Shown: positions 1 to 7,486, counted from the stretch's first letter. The stretch: 10,829 nucleotides of DNA from Promethearchaeia archaeon (GCA_029856295.1 JAHQWS010000016.1:1-10829), one strand, 5' to 3'. A program made the numbers and translations. Notes: generated by a model not told the origin, from the sequence alone.

Positions 1-54
1 GAATAATGCAGGATTTAAAATTAAAAGTCAAACTCCAATTAAAAAATTCCATAG

Positions 55-98
55 TTTTTTTCAAATTATTCTTTGTAAAAAGAAATAATAAAAAAAAT
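55..98. terminator. Possible bidirectional termination region (T tracts plus weak hairpin)
   Basis: The stretch beyond the M24 stop codon has no gene. It has a T run on the + strand (about 55-61) and a run of eight A at 91-98, which is a T run for the leftward M24 transcript. An imperfect hairpin lies between them at 65-89: ATTATTCTTT pairs with AAAGAATAAT apart from one bulged A, with a 4-base loop. Archaeal termination relies mainly on T-rich tracts, so the A/T runs are the more telling signal. Functional termination is inferred. Confidence 0.35.
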
Positions 99-105
99 AT
101 TTGTA

Positions 106-1278
106 TTAATCTACTTCTATTGTTAAATCTTCTAGTGTTTCGGGAGCTTTAGTTAAACTCACATTTCCTTCATCCGTAATTAAAACCGTATCAGAATGCC
201 TGAAACCACCAAGTTCACGAATATATATCCCTGGTTCAATGCTTATTATCATGCCAGGCTCGATTTTTCGATCATAACCTGCTGCTATATAGGGCCCTTC
301 ATGACCAGTTATGCCTAAACCATGTCCAGTGCGATGGAGTAACTTATCAGCATAGCCTCGATCTTTTAGAACTTTTCTCACAGCTACATCAATTTCACTA
401 AAATTTGCGCCGGGTTTTGCTAGTTCAAATGCTAACCGTCTAGCTTCCATCATTGCGTAAAATGGATCTTTTGCTTTCTCCGGGACAGTCCCTAGAAAAA
501 AGCTTCTCTCAATTTCTACTCCATATCCGTCAACTTGACCTCCTACGCCTGAGACATGAGGTCCTCCTTCTTCCATCTTTAGAAACACATCTGTAAAATT
601 ATGGGGATCATAGGATAAACTGGGAGGCAATGCTGCTGCCATAACTTTTGATACAAGAGGGTTTAAATTCTTAATATCTGCTACAACTTTGGCCATCAAA
701 TACCCCGAAATTTGGTTGTATAGTTCAAATAGCATCATCCCCGGACGTATGATTTTTAATAACCTTTTATGTCCGGCGTTGATTACTTTACAGGCATGAA
801 CATTACGTCCGATCTCATATTCGGTTTTTATTAGCCGAACCTCATCTATAATGTCAGTTTTGGTTTTATTACCTGGGGTTTGATCGTAAATTCTTAAGGT
901 CATAGCTGACTCTACTCCGACTCGGGCATCCTTTTCAATAAGTTCATGGTATCTGTCAAACCAATTTTCACCTTGGGGGGCTGGAAACTCGAAATAATGA
1001 GATAATTCAAGCTCGCATTTGGCCCTTGATTCTACATGAGTTTTTTCCAACAGTGGAACTAAAAATTTCATGGTGCCCTTTTTAGGAATCACCAAAATAA
1101 AAGGTCGCTCATGGACATAATTAGCAAAGTTGGTTAGATAATAGATATTGACTGGATCAAAAGATACATAATAATCTAAATTTTGTTGGACTATCAAATT
1201 TCTTACCTTTTCCAAGCGGTTGGCTAATTCTTCTTGACTTGGAGGGGATTTGATGGCTTTTGGGATATTACTTATCAT
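106..1278 (-). CDS. M24-family (pita-bread) Xaa-Pro peptidase/creatinase-like protein with degenerate metal site
   Basis: This 390-residue protein has the two-part M24 layout: a creatinase-type N-terminal domain (about 15-155) and a C-terminal pita-bread domain (about 160-385). The HRTGHGLG segment carries conserved H319, and SIEPGIYI carries E348, so the fold assignment is firm. Two of the five usual metal ligands are absent. Aligning GYGVEIERSF with the family's GY.SD.TRTF puts E255 at the second Asp and G244 at the first. In GFRHSDTVLIT, S362 takes the place of the final Glu. Metal-independent relatives such as creatinase, and other non-peptidase M24 hydrolases and lyases, show comparable losses, so the substrate may not be an Xaa-Pro peptide. 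The ATG start has only a weak GTGA 3-4 bases upstream. The gene is divergent from an MFS transporter and may share its substrate (inference). Fold is sure; activity is open. Confidence 0.9.
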   Translation of the reverse strand: MISNIPKAIKSPPSQEELANRLEKVRNLIVQQNLDYYVSFDPVNIYYLTNFANYVHERPFILVIPKKGTMKFLVPLLEKTHVESRAKCELELSHYFEFPAPQGENWFDRYHELIEKDARVGVESAMTLRIYDQTPGNKTKTDIIDEVRLIKTEYEIGRNVHACKVINAGHKRLLKIIRPGMMLFELYNQISGYLMAKVVADIKNLNPLVSKVMAAALPPSLSYDPHNFTDVFLKMEEGGPHVSGVGGQVDGYGVEIERSFFLGTVPEKAKDPFYAMMEARRLAFELAKPGANFSEIDVAVRKVLKDRGYADKLLHRTGHGLGITGHEGPYIAAGYDRKIEPGMIISIEPGIYIRELGGFRHSDTVLITDEGNVSLTKAPETLEDLTIEVD

Positions 1279-1397
1279 GTTTCACTTTAATTTTTATTGA
1301 TTTAATTTTAAAAAATTAATTTATTAAGATTGAATAATAAATATATAAATTAAAAAGAAATTAAAAAAAATCGAATTTTATTTTATGAGATTGATGA
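1279..1397. promoter_or_regulatory. Divergent promoter region between the M24 gene and the MFS gene
   Basis: This 119-bp gap is almost pure A/T. For the rightward MFS gene, the TATA-like ATATATAAAT at 1341-1350 would place transcription start near 1370-1375, giving a short leader of about 25 nt. For the leftward gene, the A/T stretch around 1305-1318 reads TTTTTTAAAAT on the minus strand and is a weaker TATA candidate. No operator palindrome is evident. Shared control of the two genes is possible but not shown by the sequence. Confidence 0.45.
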
Positions 1398-2819
1398 ATG
1401 ATGTCAGAAATAAAAGTAGAGAAAGTAAAAGGAAAAGAGAAAGTAGCAGGTAGAAAGGGGACACAAACAACTACTAATATTGCTAACGTTGTTAACGCTG
1501 CTGATGCGCAACTTTTTCCATCGCTTTATGCTCAAGTTCAGAGTACCCTTGGATTAGATATACTGCAATTGGGATTTATTACGGGAGCTAGAACATTTGC
1601 CCAATCAATATTTACACCGCTATGGGGTTGGTGGAGTGATAAATATTCTAGGAAACTTGTACTTACGGCAGGCTGTTTTGTTTGGGCTATATGTACATTA
1701 TTAATGGCGTTTTCAGTGCAATATATTGATTTATTTATTTTCCGACTGCTCACGGGAATTGGACTTGCTGTTATTGTTCCAACGGCTCAATCACTGATCG
1801 CAGACTACTATCCTCCGGAGGAAAGAGGAAAAGCTTTTGGCCTGTTAGGGCTTACGGGAGTGATTGGAGTTATTTTGGGTACAATTTTTGCCACTGCTTT
1901 AGTTACTGGAACAAAATATATTTTTGGGATAGATAGCTGGAGGTTTGTTTTCGTCATATGGGGTATCTTAAGTATTATCGTGGGGATCCTTGTATTAATT
2001 TTAGCTAAGGATCCTATAAGGGGTGAAATGGAGCCAGAGCTAGCAGACACCATTACACGTGAAAAAGCTGAGGAATATAAAATCAAAAAATCTGATTTTA
2101 AGAAAATTGTTAAGAATCGTACATTTCTGTTGATAGCTCTTCAAGGAATAGTTGGATCAGTTCCTTGGAATGGGATACTTTTCATGATTATATGGTTCCA
2201 ATATATAGGATTTGATCCCCTTACAGCCGGGTTAATGTTTTCTTTAATTGCAATAGGTGCAGCGTTCGGAAGCGTATTAGGAGGGTGGTTAGGTGATAAG
2301 GCAGCAAAATGGAATCCAAAAAAGGGGAGAATTATGATAGCACAGATTTCAGTTTTTTCAGGTATACCCTTAACATTAGTGATATTCTATATTATTCCAA
2401 TGCATCCAACTTCGTTAGTACTTTACATTATATTTGGAGCTCTTACAGGTCTCCTTATAAATTGGTGTGGTGGTGGATGCAATAATCCTATTTTTAGTGA
2501 GATCTTTGAACCCGAGATTAGAGGCACTGCATTTTCTATCGATCGGTTGCTTGAAGGCTCATTTGCAGCCCTCGGAACGATATTAGTTGGATTGGCAGCC
2601 ACTTTCTATGGATATCAGACACCTCCATTGGGAACGGATATTAGTTCATTACCTGAAGCTATTAGAATAAGAAACATGACAGCTCTCGCACAGGGGATGT
2701 TTTTGGTTGCCGTTATCCCTTGGACACTCTGTTTAATATTCTATACATTTGTATATAAAACGTATCTTAAGGATTCTGAAAAAATACGTAAAATCTTAGC
2801 ACAGAGAGGAAAAATATAG
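1398..2819 (+). CDS. MFS transporter, Spinster-like
   Basis: This 473-residue integral membrane protein has about twelve hydrophobic helices in two bundles, separated by a charged cytoplasmic loop (about 205-240). MFS motif A is clear after helix 2: GWWSDKYSRK at 77-86. The segment RLLTGIGLAVIVPTAQSLIA (116-135), then the ADYYPPEERGKAFG region, is the usual helix 4-5 signature. WRFVF (181-185) and the loop DPIRGEMEPEL (205-215) resemble Spinster-like members, where a (D/E)P.RG..EPEL loop follows helix 6. A second-half motif A counterpart is GGWLGDKAAKWNPKKGR (295-311). The protein has a 30-residue charged N-terminal tail. The substrate cannot be read from sequence; Spinster relatives move lipids or organic anions. 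Two ATG codons stand in tandem at 1398 and 1401, without a strong ribosome site. The neighbouring M24 gene is divergent. Confidence 0.88.
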   Translation: MMSEIKVEKVKGKEKVAGRKGTQTTTNIANVVNAADAQLFPSLYAQVQSTLGLDILQLGFITGARTFAQSIFTPLWGWWSDKYSRKLVLTAGCFVWAICTLLMAFSVQYIDLFIFRLLTGIGLAVIVPTAQSLIADYYPPEERGKAFGLLGLTGVIGVILGTIFATALVTGTKYIFGIDSWRFVFVIWGILSIIVGILVLILAKDPIRGEMEPELADTITREKAEEYKIKKSDFKKIVKNRTFLLIALQGIVGSVPWNGILFMIIWFQYIGFDPLTAGLMFSLIAIGAAFGSVLGGWLGDKAAKWNPKKGRIMIAQISVFSGIPLTLVIFYIIPMHPTSLVLYIIFGALTGLLINWCGGGCNNPIFSEIFEPEIRGTAFSIDRLLEGSFAALGTILVGLAATFYGYQTPPLGTDISSLPEAIRIRNMTALAQGMFLVAVIPWTLCLIFYTFVYKTYLKDSEKIRKILAQRGKI

Positions 2820-2847
2820 ATTTCATTTAAAAATAAAAATAGAAAAG
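2820..2847. terminator. Short convergent terminator gap
   Basis: Only 28 bp separate the stop codons of the MFS gene (+) and the AOR gene (-). The gap is A/T-rich. On the minus strand it carries T-rich runs directly after the AOR stop, consistent with archaeal T-tract termination. Transcripts from the two sides would overlap at their 3' ends unless termination is tight. No stem-loop is visible. Confidence 0.4.
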
Positions 2848-4692
2848 TTATAATTTATCCAAACCCAATTTTTTTAATTTACTTTCGCTTGGTTTACCAG
2901 TTTTAGGATCCCAATCTTTAAACTGGTAAAAGAAATTTTTTAATTTATCGAAATTCGGTGTTTTTCCTGCAGAACCTCCTTCTTTAAATGCTCGTAATAA
3001 TATTTTGGGTAATCTATCATCTACAGCAGTTAATCCCATTTTAATGTTGAACAATCGTTTCATAGTCAATATTCTCTCTCCGTATAATTTGATTTCATCT
3101 ATTCCAAATTTCAGGCCTGTAGCATATTCTATAAGCGCAGCATTTTGAGAAGGTAGAGGATTGCAGAATGAACACATGATCATTGAGCTATATAATGCCC
3201 TATAATCCATATCCCTCGCGCAATATTCAGCCATTTCTCCGTCATCTTTATATTTATCTATGATATTCATACCAATTTCTTCCAAAGGAATACCAATGAG
3301 AGAGTAATAAGGATCGCATGCATTATGGGAGGGTCCCCGATATGCCCCGCCGATTCCATAGGCAATTGCCATTCCGAAATTAGCACGTAGATCGTGATAG
3401 GTTACTTCTAAACCTACTACAGTGGCGATTTCTTCCAATGGAATGTCAAATCTGTTAGCTAATGCATTAGAGCCTTCTGCTAAAAGATCACCGATTCCAT
3501 CTCTGAAGACGATTTTTTCTAAGATCTTTTCTATAATTTCAATATTACCCCATTCTGGTTTAAGGTCATCAATGTCTTCAGAACTTATGCTTCCCAATGT
3601 ATAATGATGTGTTAAACAAGCAATAACGCCTCCCGAACTTATGGTATCAATTCCATAATCAAAACATTTAGTATTTATATGGGCAATAGATTTTAAATTA
3701 TCATTCAAAAGTAAGCTTCCGTAGCTTACAATCGTTTCGTATTCGGGTCCCTCGATAACACCATCAGTTTTATATTTACCCTCATTAATCTCTACTCTAC
3801 GACCACAACCTATTACACATGAATGGCAGAATCTGTTTCCTACTAAAATCGTTTCTGCCATCGTTGCCCCAGATATATTAAACGCACCCTCCCATTGCGG
3901 TTGTGTAAAATATTTTATCGGTAGTTCGCCGGTACTGTTGTACATATCTAATCCACCAGAAGTTCCTAAACTTGCTAACATCTGAGTTGCGAAAGATGCT
4001 TTGACACCATCTCGGGCGTTTTTATTTGCTTCTTTAAATTTCTCTTGATCAGCAACTTCTAATTTAATATTACTGCCCTTTGCGATAATGGCCTTTAATT
4101 TTTTAGAACCTAAAATGGCACCCATACCCGTTCTTCCTGCTGCTCTTTCCTCAGAAATAATATTTGCATATTTAACGAGATTTTCTCCTGCAGGACCTAT
4201 GCAAGCAACCATGGATTTTTCATCCCCGAAAAGTTCCTTGAGCTTTTTCGTTGTAAAGATAGTTCCTTTACCCCATAAGAACTCAGCATCTTTTAAATTG
4301 ACATCATCATCCTTTATTTCAATATACAATGGTTTTTGTGATGCGCCGGTAATGATGATACCGTCGTAGCCTGATTTTTTAACCTCGGCTCCAAACCAGC
4401 TTCCGCAATTCGATTCTCCCCAAATTCCTGTATAAGGCGATTTTGAACACACAACCCAGCGACCTGTATTGGGAGCAAAAGTACCGTTTAAAGGTCCTGT
4501 CATAATCATAAGAACATTTTCTGGAGAAAGTGGATCAGTACCTTTATCTAATACGTTATACAAATATCGACATGCATAGCCAGCACCTCCTAAGAACTTA
4601 TTAGCAATCTCTTCATTTAACGGTTCAGTAGAAATTTCCTTTGTCGTCAAATTAATTTTTAATAACTTTCCTCTAAATCCTTTTAACATCAT
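2848..4692 (-). CDS. Aldehyde ferredoxin oxidoreductase family protein (tungsto/molybdopterin, 4Fe-4S)
   Basis: These 614 residues match the full length of the AOR family, cytoplasmic enzymes that oxidise aldehydes to carboxylic acids and reduce ferredoxin with a bis-pterin W or Mo centre. The N-terminal AOR domain (about 4-210) ends in the pterin-binding GRTGMGAILGSKKLKAI (186-202). The 4Fe-4S ligands are C289, C292 and C296 (CHSCVIGC), with a distant fourth Cys at C507 in SSMIMCSF. GPEYET (315-320) and YRGPSHN with H456 match the conserved region around the active-site Glu and His of Pyrococcus AOR. No catalytic motif is missing. Which member it is (AOR, FOR, GAPOR, or a BamB- or XOR-like branch) cannot be decided here. 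Tandem ATGs occur at 4692 and 4689; the ribosome site favours the second, giving 613 residues. The gene stands alone, with no adjacent ferredoxin or MoaD-like gene. Confidence 0.93.
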   Translation of the reverse strand: MMLKGFRGKLLKINLTTKEISTEPLNEEIANKFLGGAGYACRYLYNVLDKGTDPLSPENVLMIMTGPLNGTFAPNTGRWVVCSKSPYTGIWGESNCGSWFGAEVKKSGYDGIIITGASQKPLYIEIKDDDVNLKDAEFLWGKGTIFTTKKLKELFGDEKSMVACIGPAGENLVKYANIISEERAAGRTGMGAILGSKKLKAIIAKGSNIKLEVADQEKFKEANKNARDGVKASFATQMLASLGTSGGLDMYNSTGELPIKYFTQPQWEGAFNISGATMAETILVGNRFCHSCVIGCGRRVEINEGKYKTDGVIEGPEYETIVSYGSLLLNDNLKSIAHINTKCFDYGIDTISSGGVIACLTHHYTLGSISSEDIDDLKPEWGNIEIIEKILEKIVFRDGIGDLLAEGSNALANRFDIPLEEIATVVGLEVTYHDLRANFGMAIAYGIGGAYRGPSHNACDPYYSLIGIPLEEIGMNIIDKYKDDGEMAEYCARDMDYRALYSSMIMCSFCNPLPSQNAALIEYATGLKFGIDEIKLYGERILTMKRLFNIKMGLTAVDDRLPKILLRAFKEGGSAGKTPNFDKLKNFFYQFKDWDPKTGKPSESKLKKLGLDKL

Positions 4693-4695
4693 ATT

Positions 4696-4701
4696 TCACC
4701 T
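4696..4701 (-). promoter_or_regulatory. Shine-Dalgarno of the AOR gene (AGGTGA)
   Basis: On the minus strand the sequence reads ATTTAGGTGAAATATGATG. AGGTGA is the best ribosome site in the window and matches the anti-SD of archaeal 16S rRNA. It lies 3 nt from the first ATG and 6 nt from the second, so the second ATG (4689-4687) has the more usual spacing and is probably the working start. Confidence 0.7.
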
Positions 4702-4778
4702 AAATTTCATATTCAGAAATATTTGATAATTGCACTTTAGAAAGATTTGATGATTTCTTATTTCTACTTTATTCTTAT

Positions 4779-4788
4779 TTTTTATAAT
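4779..4788 (-). promoter_or_regulatory. TATA-like box for the AOR gene
   Basis: Read on the minus strand this is ATTATAAAAA, an archaeal TATA-like element about 90 nt upstream of the AOR start. It would give a leader of roughly 60-65 nt, consistent with a transcript that uses the AGGTGA ribosome site rather than being leaderless. A second candidate, GTATAAATA, lies about 15-20 bp further out. Confidence 0.35.
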
Positions 4789-4882
4789 AAATGAGGTATT
4801 TATACGATAACTTATTTTCAACCCCCGTAAAAAATCTATTATGATTCATCTAATATATCATAAAAAAGTGAATTAAAATACC

Positions 4883-5308
4883 ATGACTGACAGACCTAAT
4901 ATATTGTTTCTATTAAATGATCACCAGACCTATTACGGACATGGTGAGATGAACGGAGGACCAAAAATATAGCGCCCTAATTTCGAAAGAATAGCACGAG
5001 GAGGTATTGAGTTTACACATGCTTATACTGCCTTTCCTTTATGTGGTCCCGCGAGACGTACTTTACTTACAGGTTTATTTCCACATAATCATTATGAACT
5101 AATGAATGAGGTATGCTATCCTTTTCATAATGAAACGTACATAGAAAGATGATCTAAGGCAAGTTATAAGAATTATAACCTAATAAACGAGAAAAATCAT
5201 TCCCAGATAATTGAGAATATAAAAAAGCGCTTGGATCGTTGGCGTGCTAAAACCAACGATACAATGAAAAAGCGAATGATACGAAAAATTATTTCTCAAA
5301 AATCTTAG
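4883..5308 (+). pseudogene. Decayed sulfatase (alkaline-phosphatase superfamily), internally deleted and with two in-frame stops
   Basis: Translated in one frame from the ATG at 4883, the sequence begins RPNILFLLNDHQ (codons 4-15), a sulfatase N-terminus with a metal-binding Asp. It continues RPNFERIARGGIEFTHAYTA and then CGPARRTLLTG, the formylglycine signature with C54 and R58. TAG at 4970-4972 falls where relatives often have Gln (GPKI-stop-RPN), so it fits a CAG-to-TAG change. After about residue 75 the family pattern stops and the frame jumps to tail-like sequence, YNLINEKNHSQIIENIKKRL (codons 98-117) then DRWRAKTND, typical of sulfatase C-termini; this is preceded by TGA at 5150-5152. 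The final stop is TAG at 5306-5308. The relic spans about 140 codons, whereas sulfatases usually have 450-500, so most of the catalytic core is gone. The TATA-like TAATATATC at 4851 may be a leftover promoter. Confidence 0.85.
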
Positions 5309-5436
5309 AAGTGGATCTAATAAATTAAAATTTTTCACTAAGTTTGAAATTCTTGGATTCATTAGTAATAAAAAAAGTTTTGCATAAAAATAATATTGCA
5401 AAGCAATATTCTTAAAAACAGACATGATTATTATTT

Positions 5437-5445
5437 ATTTATATT
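5437..5445 (+). promoter_or_regulatory. TATA-like box upstream of the RING gene
   Basis: ATTTATATT lies about 50 bp before the ATG at 5493, after a stretch of repeated TTAT. A start of transcription near 5465-5470 would leave a leader of about 25 nt. No strong ribosome site precedes the ATG (AAGAG at 5480-5484 is the best candidate). The call rests on composition and spacing only. Confidence 0.35.
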
Positions 5446-5492
5446 TTTATTGATTGTTGATATTATTCAGATTAACACTTAAGAGCCATTTT

Positions 5493-6053
5493 ATGCTCAA
5501 TTGTATAATTTGTCATATGGAAATTGTTGAAGGTAAAGACATTTTACGTAAATGTGCTAATGACCATCCCGTACATGATGAATGTCTGAAAGAATGGTTA
5601 CTTCATTCTCCAAATTGCCCTTTATGTAATGCTTCATATTCTCAAGAGATAATTGATCAAAGTAAAAATTATTTAAAAGAAAAGAAAAAAGACAAGATTA
5701 GTAAAGAGAGAGAAGTAAAAATAGAGGAAATCGCTGAAAAAATGGTATATTTAAAATTATATAGTATTTTTGATGAATTAATTGAATCGAAAAATTATGA
5801 TGTCGCATTAGACAAATTAGATGCTATAAACACTAGCAATCTACCAGTGCCTCAAAAACAAGAAATCTTATTTTTAAAGGGAAAGATTTTTTACTTAAAA
5901 GGGAAATATGATATGGCCATTGGGCATTTGTTTAAATTAGTGAAAGAAAAATACGACTATCCAGAAGCATTTTTATATTTAGGGAAATCATACCAAAATT
6001 TAGGTCTAGAAGATAAGGCGAATTGGGCATTTGACAGGGTTCCAAAAGAATAA
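5493..6053 (+). CDS. RING-H2 finger protein with C-terminal TPR-like repeats (candidate E3 ubiquitin ligase)
   Basis: This 186-residue protein starts at the ATG at 5493; extending to the TTG at 5454 adds 13 residues without domain support. Residues 4-45 form a complete C3H2C3 RING: C4-x2-C7-x13-C21-x3-H25-x2-H28-x2-C31-x10-C42-x2-C45. The hydrophobic residue I5, the Trp in CLKEW (W35) and the Pro in CPLC (P43) are at the positions RING E3 ligases use to contact an E2. A charged, Lys-rich helix follows (about 55-80). The rest is helical with TPR-like units at about 86-113, 122-150 (ILFLKGKIFYLKGKYDMAIG) and 156-185 (AFLYLGKSYQNLGLEDKANW). By analogy the RING would recruit a ubiquitin-charged E2 and the TPR part would bind a client; that role is inferred. 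No ubiquitin, E1 or E2 gene is nearby. The next gene, thiDN, begins 38 bp downstream and could be co-transcribed. Confidence 0.85.
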   Translation: MLNCIICHMEIVEGKDILRKCANDHPVHDECLKEWLLHSPNCPLCNASYSQEIIDQSKNYLKEKKKDKISKEREVKIEEIAEKMVYLKLYSIFDELIESKNYDVALDKLDAINTSNLPVPQKQEILFLKGKIFYLKGKYDMAIGHLFKLVKEKYDYPEAFLYLGKSYQNLGLEDKANWAFDRVPKE

Positions 6054-6091
6054 AAAAAAAGCATTATTAGATATCTTTCTTTAATATTCAT

Positions 6092-7486
6092 ATGGATTTT
6101 GCTCTCACAATGGCAGGTTCGGATCCCTCATCTGGAGCGGGCATTCAAGCAGACATAAGAACATTTGATAGATGTGGCGTTTATCCTTTTTCTGTCATTA
6201 CAGCTATAACTTATCAAAGTGCCACAGATTTTTATGGATACAAATCTCTTTCTGATGAATTGGATAAACAATTAGATGCCATCTTAAGTAATTATCCTGT
6301 GAAATATGTAAAGATTGGAATGATACCTGATATCAAGAGTTTAGAAATAATTGTTCATTACATTAAGAAATATGACTTGGTTGCTGTATTAGATCCCGTT
6401 TCTATTTCCAGTGCTGGAGAAAGACTTTCTAGTAAAGGTTTAGAAATTGAAATAGAAAAGAATTTGTTCCCAGTCGTTAAGATTCTAACTCCTAACATTT
6501 CAGAAGCAAGTTTCTATTCTAATAGAGATCTTAAAAATGTTACGATGGAGAATCTTGACAAATTAAAAGAAGTTGCTTCTACTATTTTAATTAAAATGTA
6601 TAGCGAAACCCTTAATGAAGAAAAAGCGGTTATCATAAAAAGTGGGGGATCAGAGGGAGATAAAATCTTTGATTTAATTCTCATTAACAAAAAATCAGAA
6701 GAGGGATATAACGAAATCTTTAACATATCTGAGAAAAGAAAAATTGACATAATAGGAAATATACATGGGACAGGCTGCGTATTTTCTTCTGCTATTACAG
6801 CTTTTTTGAGTAAGGGATATGACACTGAAGAATCTATATCCCTAGCTGAAGAATTCTTTAATGAGAAATTTCAAGATTTTTTAGAACTACCAGATAAGGG
6901 GAAAGTTCTTGATTTAACAATTTCTAAAGAAAAGATTAAAATCATAAACCAGATAAAAGAAATTTATAATTTTATCACAGAAAAAAAAGGTTTTAGTAAA
7001 TTAATCCCTGAAGTTAGACTAAATATTTCTGGTTCGCTTCCGAAAGCCAAGGATAAGAGTGAGGTTGCAGGGATCGAGGGCAGAATAACCGTTATCAATG
7101 GCTATCCTAAAGCTTCAGGAGAAATCAAATTTGGAGTTTCAGATCATACGGCCCGATTAATTCTTACGGCTAAAGAATTCGATACATCTATTAATTTTAT
7201 TATGAATTTAAAGTACTCGTCAAAGTTAATTCAGAAAATACAAGAAAATACTGATTTAAAAACCTATGAATTCATTAGAGAGACACAACCAGATGATATC
7301 AAGAAAAAAGAGCATTCTACTATGCAATGGTTAATTAAGGAATATATAAATAAGATGGGTATTAAGGAAATTCCTGATATAATATGGGATACAGGAGCAA
7401 AGGGTAAGGAGCCTATGATTAGATTATTCGGGAAGAACTCAAAAGACATGATCATAAAACTTCAAAAGATTATTAATTTAATTTAG
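6092..7486 (+). CDS. thiDN: ThiD-ThiN fusion: HMP/HMP-P kinase and thiamine-phosphate synthase
   Basis: This 464-residue bifunctional cytoplasmic enzyme belongs to thiamine synthesis. The ThiD domain (1 to about 265) is a ribokinase-fold kinase: MAGSDPSSGAGIQAD (7-21) is the HMP-binding start, LDPVSISSAGERL (100-112) the substrate/nucleotide loop, and HGTGC (225-229) the anion hole with the conserved Cys. It phosphorylates HMP-P to HMP-PP. The usual KGGH reads KSGG (183-186) and is followed by a longer, divergent loop to residue 224. The ThiN domain (about 295-464) is the archaeal alternative to ThiE: PEVRLNISGSLPKAKD (306-321), FGVSDHTARLILTA (347-360), STMQW (409-413) and GKEPMIRLFG (438-447). 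It couples HMP-PP with thiazole phosphate to give thiamine phosphate. The start is the ATG 38 bp after the RING gene, with no clear ribosome site. ThiC, which makes the substrate, is convergent just downstream. Confidence 0.95.
   Translation: MDFALTMAGSDPSSGAGIQADIRTFDRCGVYPFSVITAITYQSATDFYGYKSLSDELDKQLDAILSNYPVKYVKIGMIPDIKSLEIIVHYIKKYDLVAVLDPVSISSAGERLSSKGLEIEIEKNLFPVVKILTPNISEASFYSNRDLKNVTMENLDKLKEVASTILIKMYSETLNEEKAVIIKSGGSEGDKIFDLILINKKSEEGYNEIFNISEKRKIDIIGNIHGTGCVFSSAITAFLSKGYDTEESISLAEEFFNEKFQDFLELPDKGKVLDLTISKEKIKIINQIKEIYNFITEKKGFSKLIPEVRLNISGSLPKAKDKSEVAGIEGRITVINGYPKASGEIKFGVSDHTARLILTAKEFDTSINFIMNLKYSSKLIQKIQENTDLKTYEFIRETQPDDIKKKEHSTMQWLIKEYINKMGIKEIPDIIWDTGAKGKEPMIRLFGKNSKDMIIKLQKIINLI

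Noticed and set aside
4790..4843. 17-codon frame (MRYLYDNLFS...) in the gap before the sulfatase relic
   Set aside because: It is too short, has no ribosome site or family likeness, and overlaps the AOR promoter region.
5180..5425. 81-codon open frame on the minus strand, partly hydrophobic
   Set aside because: It lies antisense to the sulfatase relic tail and the A/T-rich stretch after it. It has no family motif, and its hydrophobic character follows from A/T-rich codons.
5454..5492. N-terminal extension of the RING protein from a TTG codon
   Set aside because: The extra 13 residues have no domain role, and the ATG at 5493 sits just three residues before the first zinc ligand with a plausible promoter distance.
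6514..6825. 103-codon open frame antisense to thiDN
   Set aside because: It is fully overlapped by a conserved ThiD domain and is best explained as a shadow frame.
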